Assembly: GCA_046075665.1 (NCBI GenBank)
Contig: JBJTQN010000314.1
Coordinates: 1 to 11,202 of the forward strand
Direction: 5' to 3'
Length of the DNA stretch: 11,202 bases
Origin: CAIRTT01 sp046075665
GTDB taxonomy: Bacteria > Armatimonadota > Armatimonadia > Armatimonadales > Armatimonadaceae
This document shows positions 1-6,460 of this stretch, piece after piece (within the stretch, counting starts at the first letter, position 1; each line of letters starts with the position of its first letter). A program made the translations under genes and the position numbers. Below the pieces are notes generated by a model that did no database searches, had not been told where the DNA came from, and saw nothing but the letters and a program-made list of their open reading frames with translations.

Positions 1-942
1 GGCCTTCCACAGCTTCAAATCACCCTTGACCGAAATCGTATGGGACGGTTGGGAGTAGATGTCGAAACCGCTCAGGCGATTGTTGAAAGTGCGCTAGCAG
101 GACATAAAGCGGTGAGTATTGTTGATGGAACACGAAAGGTCGATGTCACCGTACGGCTTACCGCTGATGCCAGAGCAACTGAGAGTGACATCCGAGCGAT
201 TCGCATTCCTACCCAACTTGGCTCCCGGGTAAGCCTCGGGGACATTGCAAAGATACAACGCGTAAACGGCCCGATTCAGGTTAGCCGGGAAAGTGGCCAG
301 CGTAGAGTGGTCATCATGGCAAATGTCCGTGGAAGGGATCTCGGGACGTTTGCCGCGGATGTGCAAGCGAAAGTCAGTACATCGGTTAAGTTACCGCAAG
401 GCTACTACCTTGATTATGCTGGGACCTATGAACAACTGAAATCTGGAAAACAACGACTCATGGTCGCGGTTCCAATCACCTTTGTGGCGGTTTTCATTCT
501 GTTGATGCTTACACTTGGCAATTTCAAGCATGCACTTCTAGTGTTTACCGGGATCCCCTTCGCCGTATCGGGAGGAATCCTGGCGTTGGTTGCACGCCAG
601 ATGCCATTTAGTATCTCCGCCGGAGTTGGTTTTATCGCACTTGCCGGAATCGCTGTACTAAACGGGCTCGTGATGGTCACGTTTATCACCAGTATCCCCT
701 CCACAGCTGATTCGCTCAGGGATGCAGTTATCACCGGAGCCCAAGCCCGGATTCGCCCAGTGCTGATGACAGCATTCGTGGCAAGCCTGGGGTTCATCCC
801 AATGGCCGTAGCAACAGGAAGTGGTGCCGAGGTGCAAAAGCCAATTGCCACCGTCGTAATCGGCGGTTTGATCACGGCAACCATCCTGACACTGCTAGTG
901 CTCCCGGTCATCTACCGGATGATACATAGACGTGACATTTAG
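1..942 (+). CDS. RND-family efflux permease (CusA/CzcA-like), 5'-truncated by window edge
   Basis: This is the C-terminal 313 residues of an inner-membrane proton-driven RND pump, whose full length in this family is about 1,000-1,050 aa. The frame is open from base 1 and begins GLPQLQI, a stretch inside the periplasmic porter domain, so the Met at base 40 is internal. After the periplasmic part come hydrophobic segments at about 145-165, 170-190 and 195-220 (with the family-typical GIAVLNGLVMVTFI), then PVLMTAFVASLGFIPMAVATG and a last helix ending LPVIYRM. The string GAEVQKPIATVVIGG is typical of the heavy-metal efflux (HME) branch. The helix carrying proton-relay acids lies outside the window, so the substrate (Cu/Ag, Co/Zn/Cd or organic compounds) cannot be decided. 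A membrane-fusion protein and outer-membrane channel gene would be expected upstream. No terminator is visible after the stop. Confidence 0.93.
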   Translation, partial: GLPQLQITLDRNRMGRLGVDVETAQAIVESALAGHKAVSIVDGTRKVDVTVRLTADARATESDIRAIRIPTQLGSRVSLGDIAKIQRVNGPIQVSRESGQRRVVIMANVRGRDLGTFAADVQAKVSTSVKLPQGYYLDYAGTYEQLKSGKQRLMVAVPITFVAVFILLMLTLGNFKHALLVFTGIPFAVSGGILALVARQMPFSISAGVGFIALAGIAVLNGLVMVTFITSIPSTADSLRDAVITGAQARIRPVLMTAFVASLGFIPMAVATGSGAEVQKPIATVVIGGLITATILTLLVLPVIYRMIHRRDI

Positions 943-985
943 GACGTACTGTAATCACGTCATCGTAACGTTGCATGTCACATTC

Positions 986-1014
986 TTGCGCCAATCAGCG
1001 TAACTGAATACAAG
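986..1014 (+). promoter_or_regulatory. weak candidate promoter for the RGGD-rich protein gene
   Basis: In the 110-bp gap after the RND gene, TTGCGC (986-991) and TACAAG (1009-1014) are separated by 17 bases and lie about 40 bases before the next start codon. The -10 matches 4 of 6 and the -35 only 3 of 6 of the sigma-70 consensus, so this is a low-confidence guess. Read-through from the RND gene is equally possible. Confidence 0.2.
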
Positions 1015-1052
1015 AACAGTGCAGTATCGGTTCTACCTGTAAGGAAAAAGAG

Positions 1053-2579
1053 ATGAACGTTTTGACCGCTGGACAACGAAGTCTTTATGCATTAATGGCG
1101 ATAACGCTTACACTAAGTGGATCTCTGACAGTATTGGCGCAAGCCACACCCCGCGGGCGAGGAGGAGACAACAGCCCGTCTCGTCCATCGGAACCACAAA
1201 CACGTGGGGGTGACCGTGCACCAGGGCGATCATCGGAACCGTCTGCACCGCAACAGCGTGACCGCGGCTCTGACCCAGGGCAGCCCCAGCGGTCATCCGG
1301 CGGTGATTCCCGACCGACCGATGTCCCGACGCGTGGTGGTGACCGCTCTCCAGTGCGCACTTCTGAGCCACAATCAGGACCATCCCGTACAAGCGGCCGT
1401 GATACCCGTCCAGGGCACGAGACAGGCCGTGATGACAGCCCAACTCCCGTAGTCCGTGGAGATCGATCTCCCGATCGAACGACCGGTCCAGCTTCACCAC
1501 CTCAACGCGATAACGGTTCACGATCAGATTCTGGTGTTAGGAGTGACAGACCTGCACAACCAGAGCAGCGTGATGGTCGAGCTCCTCGTGGAAATCAACC
1601 GCCTGCTGGCTCAAGAGATGCCGGGCGTCCACAAGGTTCGGACCGTAACCAACCGCCACAGTCGTTTGGTTTACAAACCAGCCGCGACCTTGACCGTGGA
1701 CGGTCTCCCCTCCCAACGAGCCGGGTCGACCGCGATGAACGCGGTGGGACTCCACGCTTCACGATTGCAGATAGGCCCGGTACATCCCGGACGCCGGATC
1801 GCTGGGTTGACCCACAGTTTCGTGAGCGACGTTGGCAGGAAACTGCAGATGCGAGACGATTTACCTGGGGGCGCGATGGTGGTCGATTTGGCAATGGTAT
1901 TGTGCTGCGTCCGGCGATGATCGTTGCCGACCCATACTTTGTTCCATGGTTCCAAGACCGATGCGTGTTCTATCCTCACTATTACTCAGGGCCATTTGTA
2001 AGCGTGAATATCGCCTACAACCCGTGGTACGTTTATGCGGGCTGTGTACCGACGTACATTTATCGCCAACACGTCATCGTCCAGCGGCCTCGTGTGGTCT
2101 ATGTAGACACACCTGTCTATGTTGATGGCTATTATCGACCAGTCACAGTGATTGATAATGGTGGAGACTATTATCTCTCTCCAAGAGCTAATGGACGTTG
2201 GTGGAGGGATGATTACAATCTCTCAAAAGCAATCTATAACATCCAAGATGCCTTTTTGACAGAAGACATTGGCTTGCTTGCGAGTGCAACATTGCCGGAT
2301 ATTGAGGTGTCGGTCTTTACACGTGGACGCTACGAGTATTCCCTACGCCCTGCAGACTACTTGGACATGACCAGGGACTTTATGCGCACAACGCGTACGA
2401 CTGACTTTGAAATTCTAAATGTTCAGAACAAGAACGCAGGAGTTGTCAATGTTCGCATCAGACACGTTTACCGTAACCCACAAGGTGATATCAACACTAC
2501 CTACCTCACAGTTGTGATGGAGCGGCTACGAGGGGACTGGACGATTACACAGGTCGACACTGCCCCAGAGCGTAACTAG
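1053..2579 (+). CDS. secreted protein: RGGD/Pro/Arg/Ser-rich disordered region plus NTF2/SnoaL-like C-terminal domain
   Basis: The 508-aa product has an N-terminal signal peptide (hydrophobic residues 11-28, AQA cleavage site ending near 31), so it is probably exported. Residues 32 to about 250 are low-complexity and rich in Arg, Gly, Asp, Pro, Ser and Gln. They include an imperfect RGGD-x-(S/A)P-x-R-x-SEP unit at 36-48, 51-63 and 94-106, with a degenerate copy at 135-146. Residues 285-375 form a Tyr/Pro/Val-rich aromatic stretch. Residues 388-505 (LSKAIYNIQDAFLTEDI, then alternating strands ending in GDWTITQVD) resemble an NTF2/SnoaL-like alpha+beta fold. That assignment rests on pattern only and the function is unknown. 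The start is supported by AAGGA at 1041-1045. The gene is monocistronic, with a strong terminator 20 bases after the stop. Long open frames overlapping it on both strands are explained by its GC-rich repeats. Confidence 0.85.
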   Translation: MNVLTAGQRSLYALMAITLTLSGSLTVLAQATPRGRGGDNSPSRPSEPQTRGGDRAPGRSSEPSAPQQRDRGSDPGQPQRSSGGDSRPTDVPTRGGDRSPVRTSEPQSGPSRTSGRDTRPGHETGRDDSPTPVVRGDRSPDRTTGPASPPQRDNGSRSDSGVRSDRPAQPEQRDGRAPRGNQPPAGSRDAGRPQGSDRNQPPQSFGLQTSRDLDRGRSPLPTSRVDRDERGGTPRFTIADRPGTSRTPDRWVDPQFRERRWQETADARRFTWGRDGGRFGNGIVLRPAMIVADPYFVPWFQDRCVFYPHYYSGPFVSVNIAYNPWYVYAGCVPTYIYRQHVIVQRPRVVYVDTPVYVDGYYRPVTVIDNGGDYYLSPRANGRWWRDDYNLSKAIYNIQDAFLTEDIGLLASATLPDIEVSVFTRGRYEYSLRPADYLDMTRDFMRTTRTTDFEILNVQNKNAGVVNVRIRHVYRNPQGDINTTYLTVVMERLRGDWTITQVDTAPERN

Positions 2580-2598
2580 CGGCTACATGGTGGTATGG

Positions 2599-2634
2599 CG
2601 GGTCAAGGTTTTCTATCCTTGACCCGTTGTTTTT
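2599..2634 (+). terminator. Rho-independent terminator after the RGGD-rich protein gene
   Basis: A perfect 10-bp stem, CGGGTCAAGG (2599-2608) with CCTTGACCCG (2617-2626), has an 8-base loop and is followed directly by TTGTTTTT (2627-2634). On the minus strand the stem is not followed by a T-run, so it acts on rightward transcription only. Confidence 0.92.
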
Positions 2635-2703
2635 GCCGACCACCCAATTCTTCGCCTAAGCAGTCAGCAAGGTCTTCACAAAACGATGTCTGTGAACGGC
2701 ACT

Positions 2704-2738
2704 TAACGCAATAAGCTATGCGTACGGTGTACGCGTTA
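2704..2738 (-). other. hairpin at the 3' end of the leftward ribokinase cluster
   Basis: GCGTAC (2720-2725) and GTACGC (2729-2734) make a 6-bp stem with a 3-base loop just past the membrane-protein stop codon. A competing pair, TAACGC (2704-2709) with GCGTTA (2733-2738), overlaps it. No T-tract follows on the minus strand, so it is not a canonical intrinsic terminator. It could be an RNA-stabilising or weak termination structure. Confidence 0.3.
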
Positions 2739-3113
2739 TTTACGTGCCAAACTGAGCTCGTTCCGCATTACTCTACCGATGAACCCACCGGCAAGACTTG
2801 GCAATGCGATAAGTAATGACTCCCAAATTGGCGATTCATGACCTGCAGGAAGCCCCAGATTTCGCAGTGTAATGTGGGCTCCCGGTACACCAATGGCGAC
2901 TAAGAGAGATGAAATCACCCACCACCGTGGGAAACTCAGACTGGAGACCATCGCCCCAAACGCTACCAACATCAGGATTGTCGTGTGTTGGCTGTCCCTG
3001 ATGTTGTAGTCCCAAACGCCGGTAGCGATAGCCGTGATCAGGGCCAGCAGTAACGCAGGACCAAGATTCTCAGGAAACTTTTCACGGGACACAAAGCCAT
3101 AGTACGTCACCAT
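2736..3113 (-). CDS. small four-helix membrane protein, unknown function
   Basis: The 125-aa protein has four hydrophobic segments at about residues 17-33, 44-61, 64-82 and 97-115, a charged start (SREKFPE) and a charged end (RVMRNELSLARK). I do not recognise the family. The start follows the ribokinase stop by 26 bases on the same strand, with only a weak Shine-Dalgarno-like GGA about 12 bases upstream, so it probably depends on transcription of the upstream genes. It is the last gene of the three-gene leftward cluster. Possible roles include a membrane partner of the cluster or an unrelated passenger. The sequence gives no transporter signature. Confidence 0.7.
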   Translation of the reverse strand: MVTYYGFVSREKFPENLGPALLLALITAIATGVWDYNIRDSQHTTILMLVAFGAMVSSLSFPRWWVISSLLVAIGVPGAHITLRNLGLPAGHESPIWESLLIALPSLAGGFIGRVMRNELSLARK

Positions 3114-3139
3114 GAGGCTGATGGTTCCAGATCGATATG

Positions 3140-4054
3140 TTAGAGACGTAATGCCGGACTTGAAGCAAGAAAATCTACCAATTGCGCACCACTGGGTATG
3201 GATGACTGTGCTCCAAACTTTAGCGTTGAACAGGCAGCTGCAGCAGATGCATACTTTATTGCATCTGCAAGTGAATCACCTGAAACATACCGCGCAGCAA
3301 ATGCTCCACAAAATGTATCGCCAGCTGCAGTCGTGTCGATGGGATTGACATCAAACGCTGGTTGAAAAAGCATCGCATCACCGCTTGTGCAAACTACACC
3401 GCCTGCGCCAAGAGTAATCATGACACAAGGGTAGCCCAGACCGCGTAGGAGCAAGCTCGATTGTTCTGCCGATGCCCGGTTAGTGACTTTGGTGTTTGTC
3501 ATCGCGCCAGCTTCATGCTCGTTGATAATAAGAATGTCAATCAATGCGCGGTAGGCTTCGGGAATGTCAACCACAGGCGCATTATTCAGGATTACGGGGA
3601 CCGCATCATCCACAGCGACATCGATGGTTCGCAAAATGGTCTCCGCACTAACTTCACCTTGTAACAGGAACACTCCAACATTTTTGCCGGAACTCGGCGG
3701 TTTGACGGAGAGGTTGGCACCGGATGCAACTGCAATCAGGTTTTCTCCCCGTCTATCTACAAGGATAACGGCCGTACCTGTTGGCTGATCTGAATCTCGA
3801 ACAACATATGCACAATCAATCCCATCCGCTTCATACAAGTGGATGAGCTCATCTCCGAAAGCGTCAACACCAAGCGCCGCATGCAACACAACTGTGCCAC
3901 CAGCACGCCTCGCGGCAACAGCCTGATTTGCCCCTTTACCTCCGGAAATGTGGCGAAAAGTTCCGCCTAGAACTGTGTGTCCAGGCGCGGGTAGATTGGC
4001 GACTTGCATTACCAAGTCCATGTTGCAGCTGCCAACCACGTGGATACTACGCAT
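3140..4054 (-). CDS. rbsK: ribokinase (PfkB family)
   Basis: The 304-aa cytoplasmic sugar kinase is predicted to convert D-ribose and ATP to ribose 5-phosphate, feeding the pentose phosphate pathway and nucleotide synthesis. Full family length and all landmarks are present: the N-terminal substrate motif GSCNMDLV (8-15), GGKGANQAVAARRAG (38-52), LLQGEV (130-135), NEHEA (178-182) for Mg/phosphate binding, TLGAGG (214-219), the anion-hole/catalytic motif DTTAAGDTF (240-248) with catalytic D246, and the cation-site region KFGAQSSIPS (279-288). The usual GAGD is AAGD here, a conservative change. The KxGAQxSIPS ending favours ribokinase over other PfkB sugar kinases, though a related sugar such as deoxyribose cannot be excluded. 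It starts 3 bases after the beta-propeller stop with a poor Shine-Dalgarno, which suggests translational coupling. Confidence 0.93.
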   Translation of the reverse strand: MRSIHVVGSCNMDLVMQVANLPAPGHTVLGGTFRHISGGKGANQAVAARRAGGTVVLHAALGVDAFGDELIHLYEADGIDCAYVVRDSDQPTGTAVILVDRRGENLIAVASGANLSVKPPSSGKNVGVFLLQGEVSAETILRTIDVAVDDAVPVILNNAPVVDIPEAYRALIDILIINEHEAGAMTNTKVTNRASAEQSSLLLRGLGYPCVMITLGAGGVVCTSGDAMLFQPAFDVNPIDTTAAGDTFCGAFAARYVSGDSLADAIKYASAAAACSTLKFGAQSSIPSGAQLVDFLASSPALRL

Positions 4055-4057
4055 TGC

Positions 4058-5281
4058 CTAGCCAGCCAGTGTCCAGCAACGTATCGATTTCTGGTCTCGT
4101 ATGAACACTTGGTTTCCTGCGAAGCAAGGCATCGACCACAAACTACCGGGTTCGGAAATCGTGTAGGTGTGCAATGGATTCCAGGCCTTTGTAGTTGCAT
4201 CGGCAATCGTGACTTCACCACTGTCAGAAACAATCACAATGTGTTTCCCAACGACAGTAACGTTGATGATTTGCTTTGCTATTCGTGGGCTTGTCCACAA
4301 CGTGGTGCCGTTGGAAATGGCGACACAGACCGCACGCCGAGACCGCATATCGAAGCCAACCAGTGCATCATCAATGATGACTGGATTGGTCATGTAGGTG
4401 CTCATTTCTGCATTCTTCCATGCAGACTTGAGTTCATACCTACCATTTGTCAGCACCACATCGATGGCTTCTGTTGGCCGTGCTTCCCCGGAGATGATCA
4501 GCCTGTTACCAACAGGAATTGCATTGCAGATTGTTTGCTCATACATCGCAGTGTAGGGAGAATCCCAGAGAATCTGTCTGGATGTCCTATCTATACCCGC
4601 GAGTCGCTTACCAGAAAACGACATCAACAGCTGCTTGCCATGCATCTCCGTAAAGACGGGGCTGGTATAGGAGCCCTTTTCTTTGAGAACTGACCACTGC
4701 AGGACGCCATCCGATGCACGGAATGCGGCAACAGACCCGGCTTTTGCCCCTCCAACATTGAAAATGACGTTTTCGCCATCGGCGAGTGCACTCGATGAAA
4801 CACCACAAATTGGAAAGTTCGCATCTCCTCCACCGGGCATTCGCTCGGCACCACCGTACTCTTTTGCACAGTCGTGGCGCCACCTTAACTTTCCGGTTTT
4901 GGCATCGATGGCAGTCATCATTCCGCCGAGGCCAAGCGAGAAAATCATTCCTTGATGAAACAGCGGTGTGGAATTCGGCCCCTTTCCTGCGGTCGGGTCG
5001 GGGGCTACAAACGTTGATGGATACTTGTACTCCCACAAGAGCTTGCCACTCACTTGATCCAGAGCAAAGATACGCTCCAAACCAGCAGGCTGTACGGCCG
5101 TACGATCCATGCAATAGACTCGTCCATCGGCAACGATTGGTGATGCGTAACCAATACCAACGGGAGCAGTCCAGCTAGCCTTTGGAAGTTTGGCTGGCCA
5201 GGGAAGAGTCTGCTGGGTGGTGCCATTTCTTGATGGTCCCCGCCATTGTGGCCAATCCTGTCCGTTGACGATACTAGGCAT
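4058..5281 (-). CDS. PQQ-binding-like beta-propeller protein (DWPQWRGP type), no signal peptide
   Basis: The 407-aa protein opens with DWPQWRGP (9-16), the hallmark start of the mature PQQ-like/BamB-like propellers common in Planctomycetota and Armatimonadota. Blade motifs recur: ALDQVSGKLLWEY (73-85), AIDAKTGKLRWRHD (124-137), AFRASDGVLQWS (186-197), GIDRTSRQILWD (229-240) and CVAISNGTTLWTS (319-331). Family members normally carry an N-terminal export signal. Here the start is fixed by a GGAG Shine-Dalgarno at 5291-5294 (9-base spacer) and an in-frame TAG two codons upstream, which leaves only eight residues before the motif. The protein is therefore either cytoplasmic or has lost its signal. 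Its biochemical role is unknown, since these propellers are often scaffolds and do not necessarily bind PQQ. It leads the cluster with ribokinase. Confidence 0.85.
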   Translation of the reverse strand: MPSIVNGQDWPQWRGPSRNGTTQQTLPWPAKLPKASWTAPVGIGYASPIVADGRVYCMDRTAVQPAGLERIFALDQVSGKLLWEYKYPSTFVAPDPTAGKGPNSTPLFHQGMIFSLGLGGMMTAIDAKTGKLRWRHDCAKEYGGAERMPGGGDANFPICGVSSSALADGENVIFNVGGAKAGSVAAFRASDGVLQWSVLKEKGSYTSPVFTEMHGKQLLMSFSGKRLAGIDRTSRQILWDSPYTAMYEQTICNAIPVGNRLIISGEARPTEAIDVVLTNGRYELKSAWKNAEMSTYMTNPVIIDDALVGFDMRSRRAVCVAISNGTTLWTSPRIAKQIINVTVVGKHIVIVSDSGEVTIADATTKAWNPLHTYTISEPGSLWSMPCFAGNQVFIRDQKSIRCWTLAG

Positions 5282-5298
5282 CGTTGTCTACTCCAAAT

Positions 5299-5310
5299 AT
5301 GTTCGAACAT
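5299..5310. promoter_or_regulatory. 12-bp perfect palindrome, possible operator
   Basis: ATGTTCGAACAT is perfectly self-complementary and lies 17 bases upstream of the beta-propeller start codon in the divergent gap with the exonuclease III gene. That position suits a dimeric repressor acting on the leftward cluster. The regulator is unknown. Confidence 0.35.
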
Positions 5311-5389
5311 TACAGTGTACAGGTATCCCATTGGAATGCCTTACTCCCGACCGGGCAGCTCTACATGCCTCCACGCTCAACCGATTCGG

Positions 5390-5395
5390 TAACAT
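5390..5395 (+). promoter_or_regulatory. possible -10 element for a leaderless exonuclease III mRNA
   Basis: TAACAT fits the TANNNT pattern seen before leaderless genes. Its last base is 6 bases before the ATG at 5402, so transcription would start at or next to the start codon. There is no Shine-Dalgarno and no recognisable -35. Confidence 0.3.
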
Positions 5396-5401
5396 AAACC
5401 T

Positions 5402-6190
5402 ATGCGAATCATCACTGCCAATCTTAACGGTATACGTTCTGCTCACAAAAAGGGCTTTTTTGACTGGATTGGCACGACAAATGCCGATGCCGTCTGTGTG
5501 CAGGAGCTTAAGGCACAGGGCACCGACCTTACGGATGAGATGCGGGGACCCGCCGGCTACACGGGACATTTTTCGTATGCTATCGAGAAGGGCTACAGTG
5601 GCGTCGGCATTTATACCAGAAGGCCTCCGTTGCATCTACGCCATTCATTGGATCATCCTATATTCGACTCAGAGGGCCGGTACATCGAAGCAGAATTTGG
5701 AGACTACACGGTAGTCTCCCTTTATCTTCCATCCGCGAGCTCGCGCAATCCGGAAGAACAAGCAATTAAACAGCAAAAGAAAGATGAAGCGCTCGACGTT
5801 TTCGCTGAACATATGCGAGCGCTTAAGGCATCCGGGAGATCCGTCATTATCTGTGGTGACTGGAACATTGCTCACACAGAAAAAGACATCAAGAACGCTA
5901 AGGGTAACAAAAACTCCAGTGGCTTTCTCCCGCATGAGCGCCAGTGGATGACAGACCGCTTTCAGGGGGATGGCTGGGTGGATGTCTTCCGTTCCTTGTA
6001 TCCGGATGAAGAGGCGCTTGGATATTCGTGGTGGTCGAATATGCCGGGTGTATTCGCGAAAAATGTAGGTTGGCGACTGGATTATCACGTCGCAACAGCG
6101 GACATCGGGAATCGAGCAAAAACGGCATTTGTCTACAAGGATGTGCGATTCTCGGATCATTCACCGGTTGTCGCGGATTATGCCGACTAG
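5402..6190 (+). CDS. xthA: exodeoxyribonuclease III (AP endonuclease, ExoIII/XthA type)
   Basis: The 262-aa cytoplasmic Mg-dependent enzyme cuts DNA at abasic sites and removes 3' nucleotides and 3' blocking groups in base-excision repair. Every catalytic landmark of the exonuclease-endonuclease-phosphatase fold is present: N7 in TANLNGIRSA, metal ligand E35 in VCVQELKAQ, Y108 in LYLPS, D153 and N155 in CGDWNIAHTEKDIKN, D227 in GWRLDYH, and the SDHSPV pair D252/H253. Length matches the family (about 255-270 aa). The N-terminus MRIITANLNGIRSA is the expected start for the family, so the weak upstream ribosome-binding context is real and not a misplaced start. It is monocistronic and convergent with the pilin/lipoprotein unit. 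No plus-strand T-tailed terminator is seen after it. Confidence 0.96.
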   Translation: MRIITANLNGIRSAHKKGFFDWIGTTNADAVCVQELKAQGTDLTDEMRGPAGYTGHFSYAIEKGYSGVGIYTRRPPLHLRHSLDHPIFDSEGRYIEAEFGDYTVVSLYLPSASSRNPEEQAIKQQKKDEALDVFAEHMRALKASGRSVIICGDWNIAHTEKDIKNAKGNKNSSGFLPHERQWMTDRFQGDGWVDVFRSLYPDEEALGYSWWSNMPGVFAKNVGWRLDYHVATADIGNRAKTAFVYKDVRFSDHSPVVADYAD

Positions 6191-6232
6191 GTTTCACGAT
6201 CGGGTAAAGGCAAGTTGGTCCCAATGTAAAAA

Positions 6233-6258
6233 ATCCTCCCAGACACTTCTGGGAGGAT
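6233..6258 (-). terminator. Rho-independent terminator of the pilin-lipoprotein unit
   Basis: A perfect 11-bp stem (6233-6243 with 6248-6258) closes a 4-base CACT-type loop. On the minus strand it is followed directly by a run of T (the complement of the A-run at 6228-6232), which identifies it as a leftward terminator, 22 bases after the lipoprotein stop. On the plus strand the stem is followed by A residues, so it should not terminate exonuclease III transcripts by the intrinsic mechanism. Confidence 0.88.
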
Positions 6259-6280
6259 AAAAACCGTCCGACAAGCGACT

Positions 6281-6451
6281 CTAGCGCGTCATTCCGTTGT
6301 TGTTTTTCATACTTTCTTTCACACTTTCAGGAGTAATTTTAACTGTCTCACCAGTAGATTCACTGCCGGTGAACTTTTTTTCATCCTGTTTACATCCGCA
6401 GAATAAACCGACCATTACCAAAATGACGGCAAGAGACATAAGCCTTTTCAT
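6281..6451 (-). CDS. small lipoprotein, 56 aa
   Basis: The frame encodes MKRLMSLAVILVMVGLFCGC then KQDEKKFTGSESTGETVKIT and ends NNNGMTR. The first 20 residues are a lipoprotein signal: MKR, a hydrophobic core, and a lipobox-like F-C-G-C with C20 as the likely lipidated residue. Phe at -3 is less usual than Leu. The 36-residue mature part is hydrophilic, Lys/Glu/Ser/Thr-rich and probably unstructured. The start is well supported by AAGGA at 6458-6462, six bases from the ATG. That Shine-Dalgarno overlaps the TAA of the upstream pilin-like gene (6461-6463), so translation is probably coupled. A terminator follows 22 bases after the stop. I do not recognise the family. Small lipoproteins beside H-X9-DG pilin-like genes may assist or anchor those proteins, which is inference. 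Confidence 0.85.
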   Translation of the reverse strand: MKRLMSLAVILVMVGLFCGCKQDEKKFTGSESTGETVKITPESVKESMKNNNGMTR

Positions 6452-6460
6452 CGGATTTCC

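Noticed and set aside
932..981. GTGACAT/ATGTCAC inverted repeat spanning the RND stop codon
   Set aside because: Only 7 bp per arm with a 36-base loop and no T-tract. It could arise by chance and does not look like a terminator.
1108..1979. Several long open frames on both strands overlapping the RGGD-rich gene, up to 154 aa
   Set aside because: They lie in a GC-rich repeat-coding stretch where stops are rare, have no ribosome-binding site or recognisable domains, and the 1053-2579 frame has a signal peptide, Shine-Dalgarno and terminator.
4004..4693. 229-aa plus-strand open frame opposite the beta-propeller gene
   Set aside because: No domain signature, and biased toward Cys/His/Arg as expected for an antisense shadow. 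The opposite strand encodes a clear propeller.
5361..5374. Minus-strand GGAGG-C-ATG-TAG, a possible start-stop minimal frame upstream of the beta-propeller gene
   Set aside because: The spacer between GGAGG and ATG is one base, too short for initiation, and nothing else supports a regulatory start-stop element.
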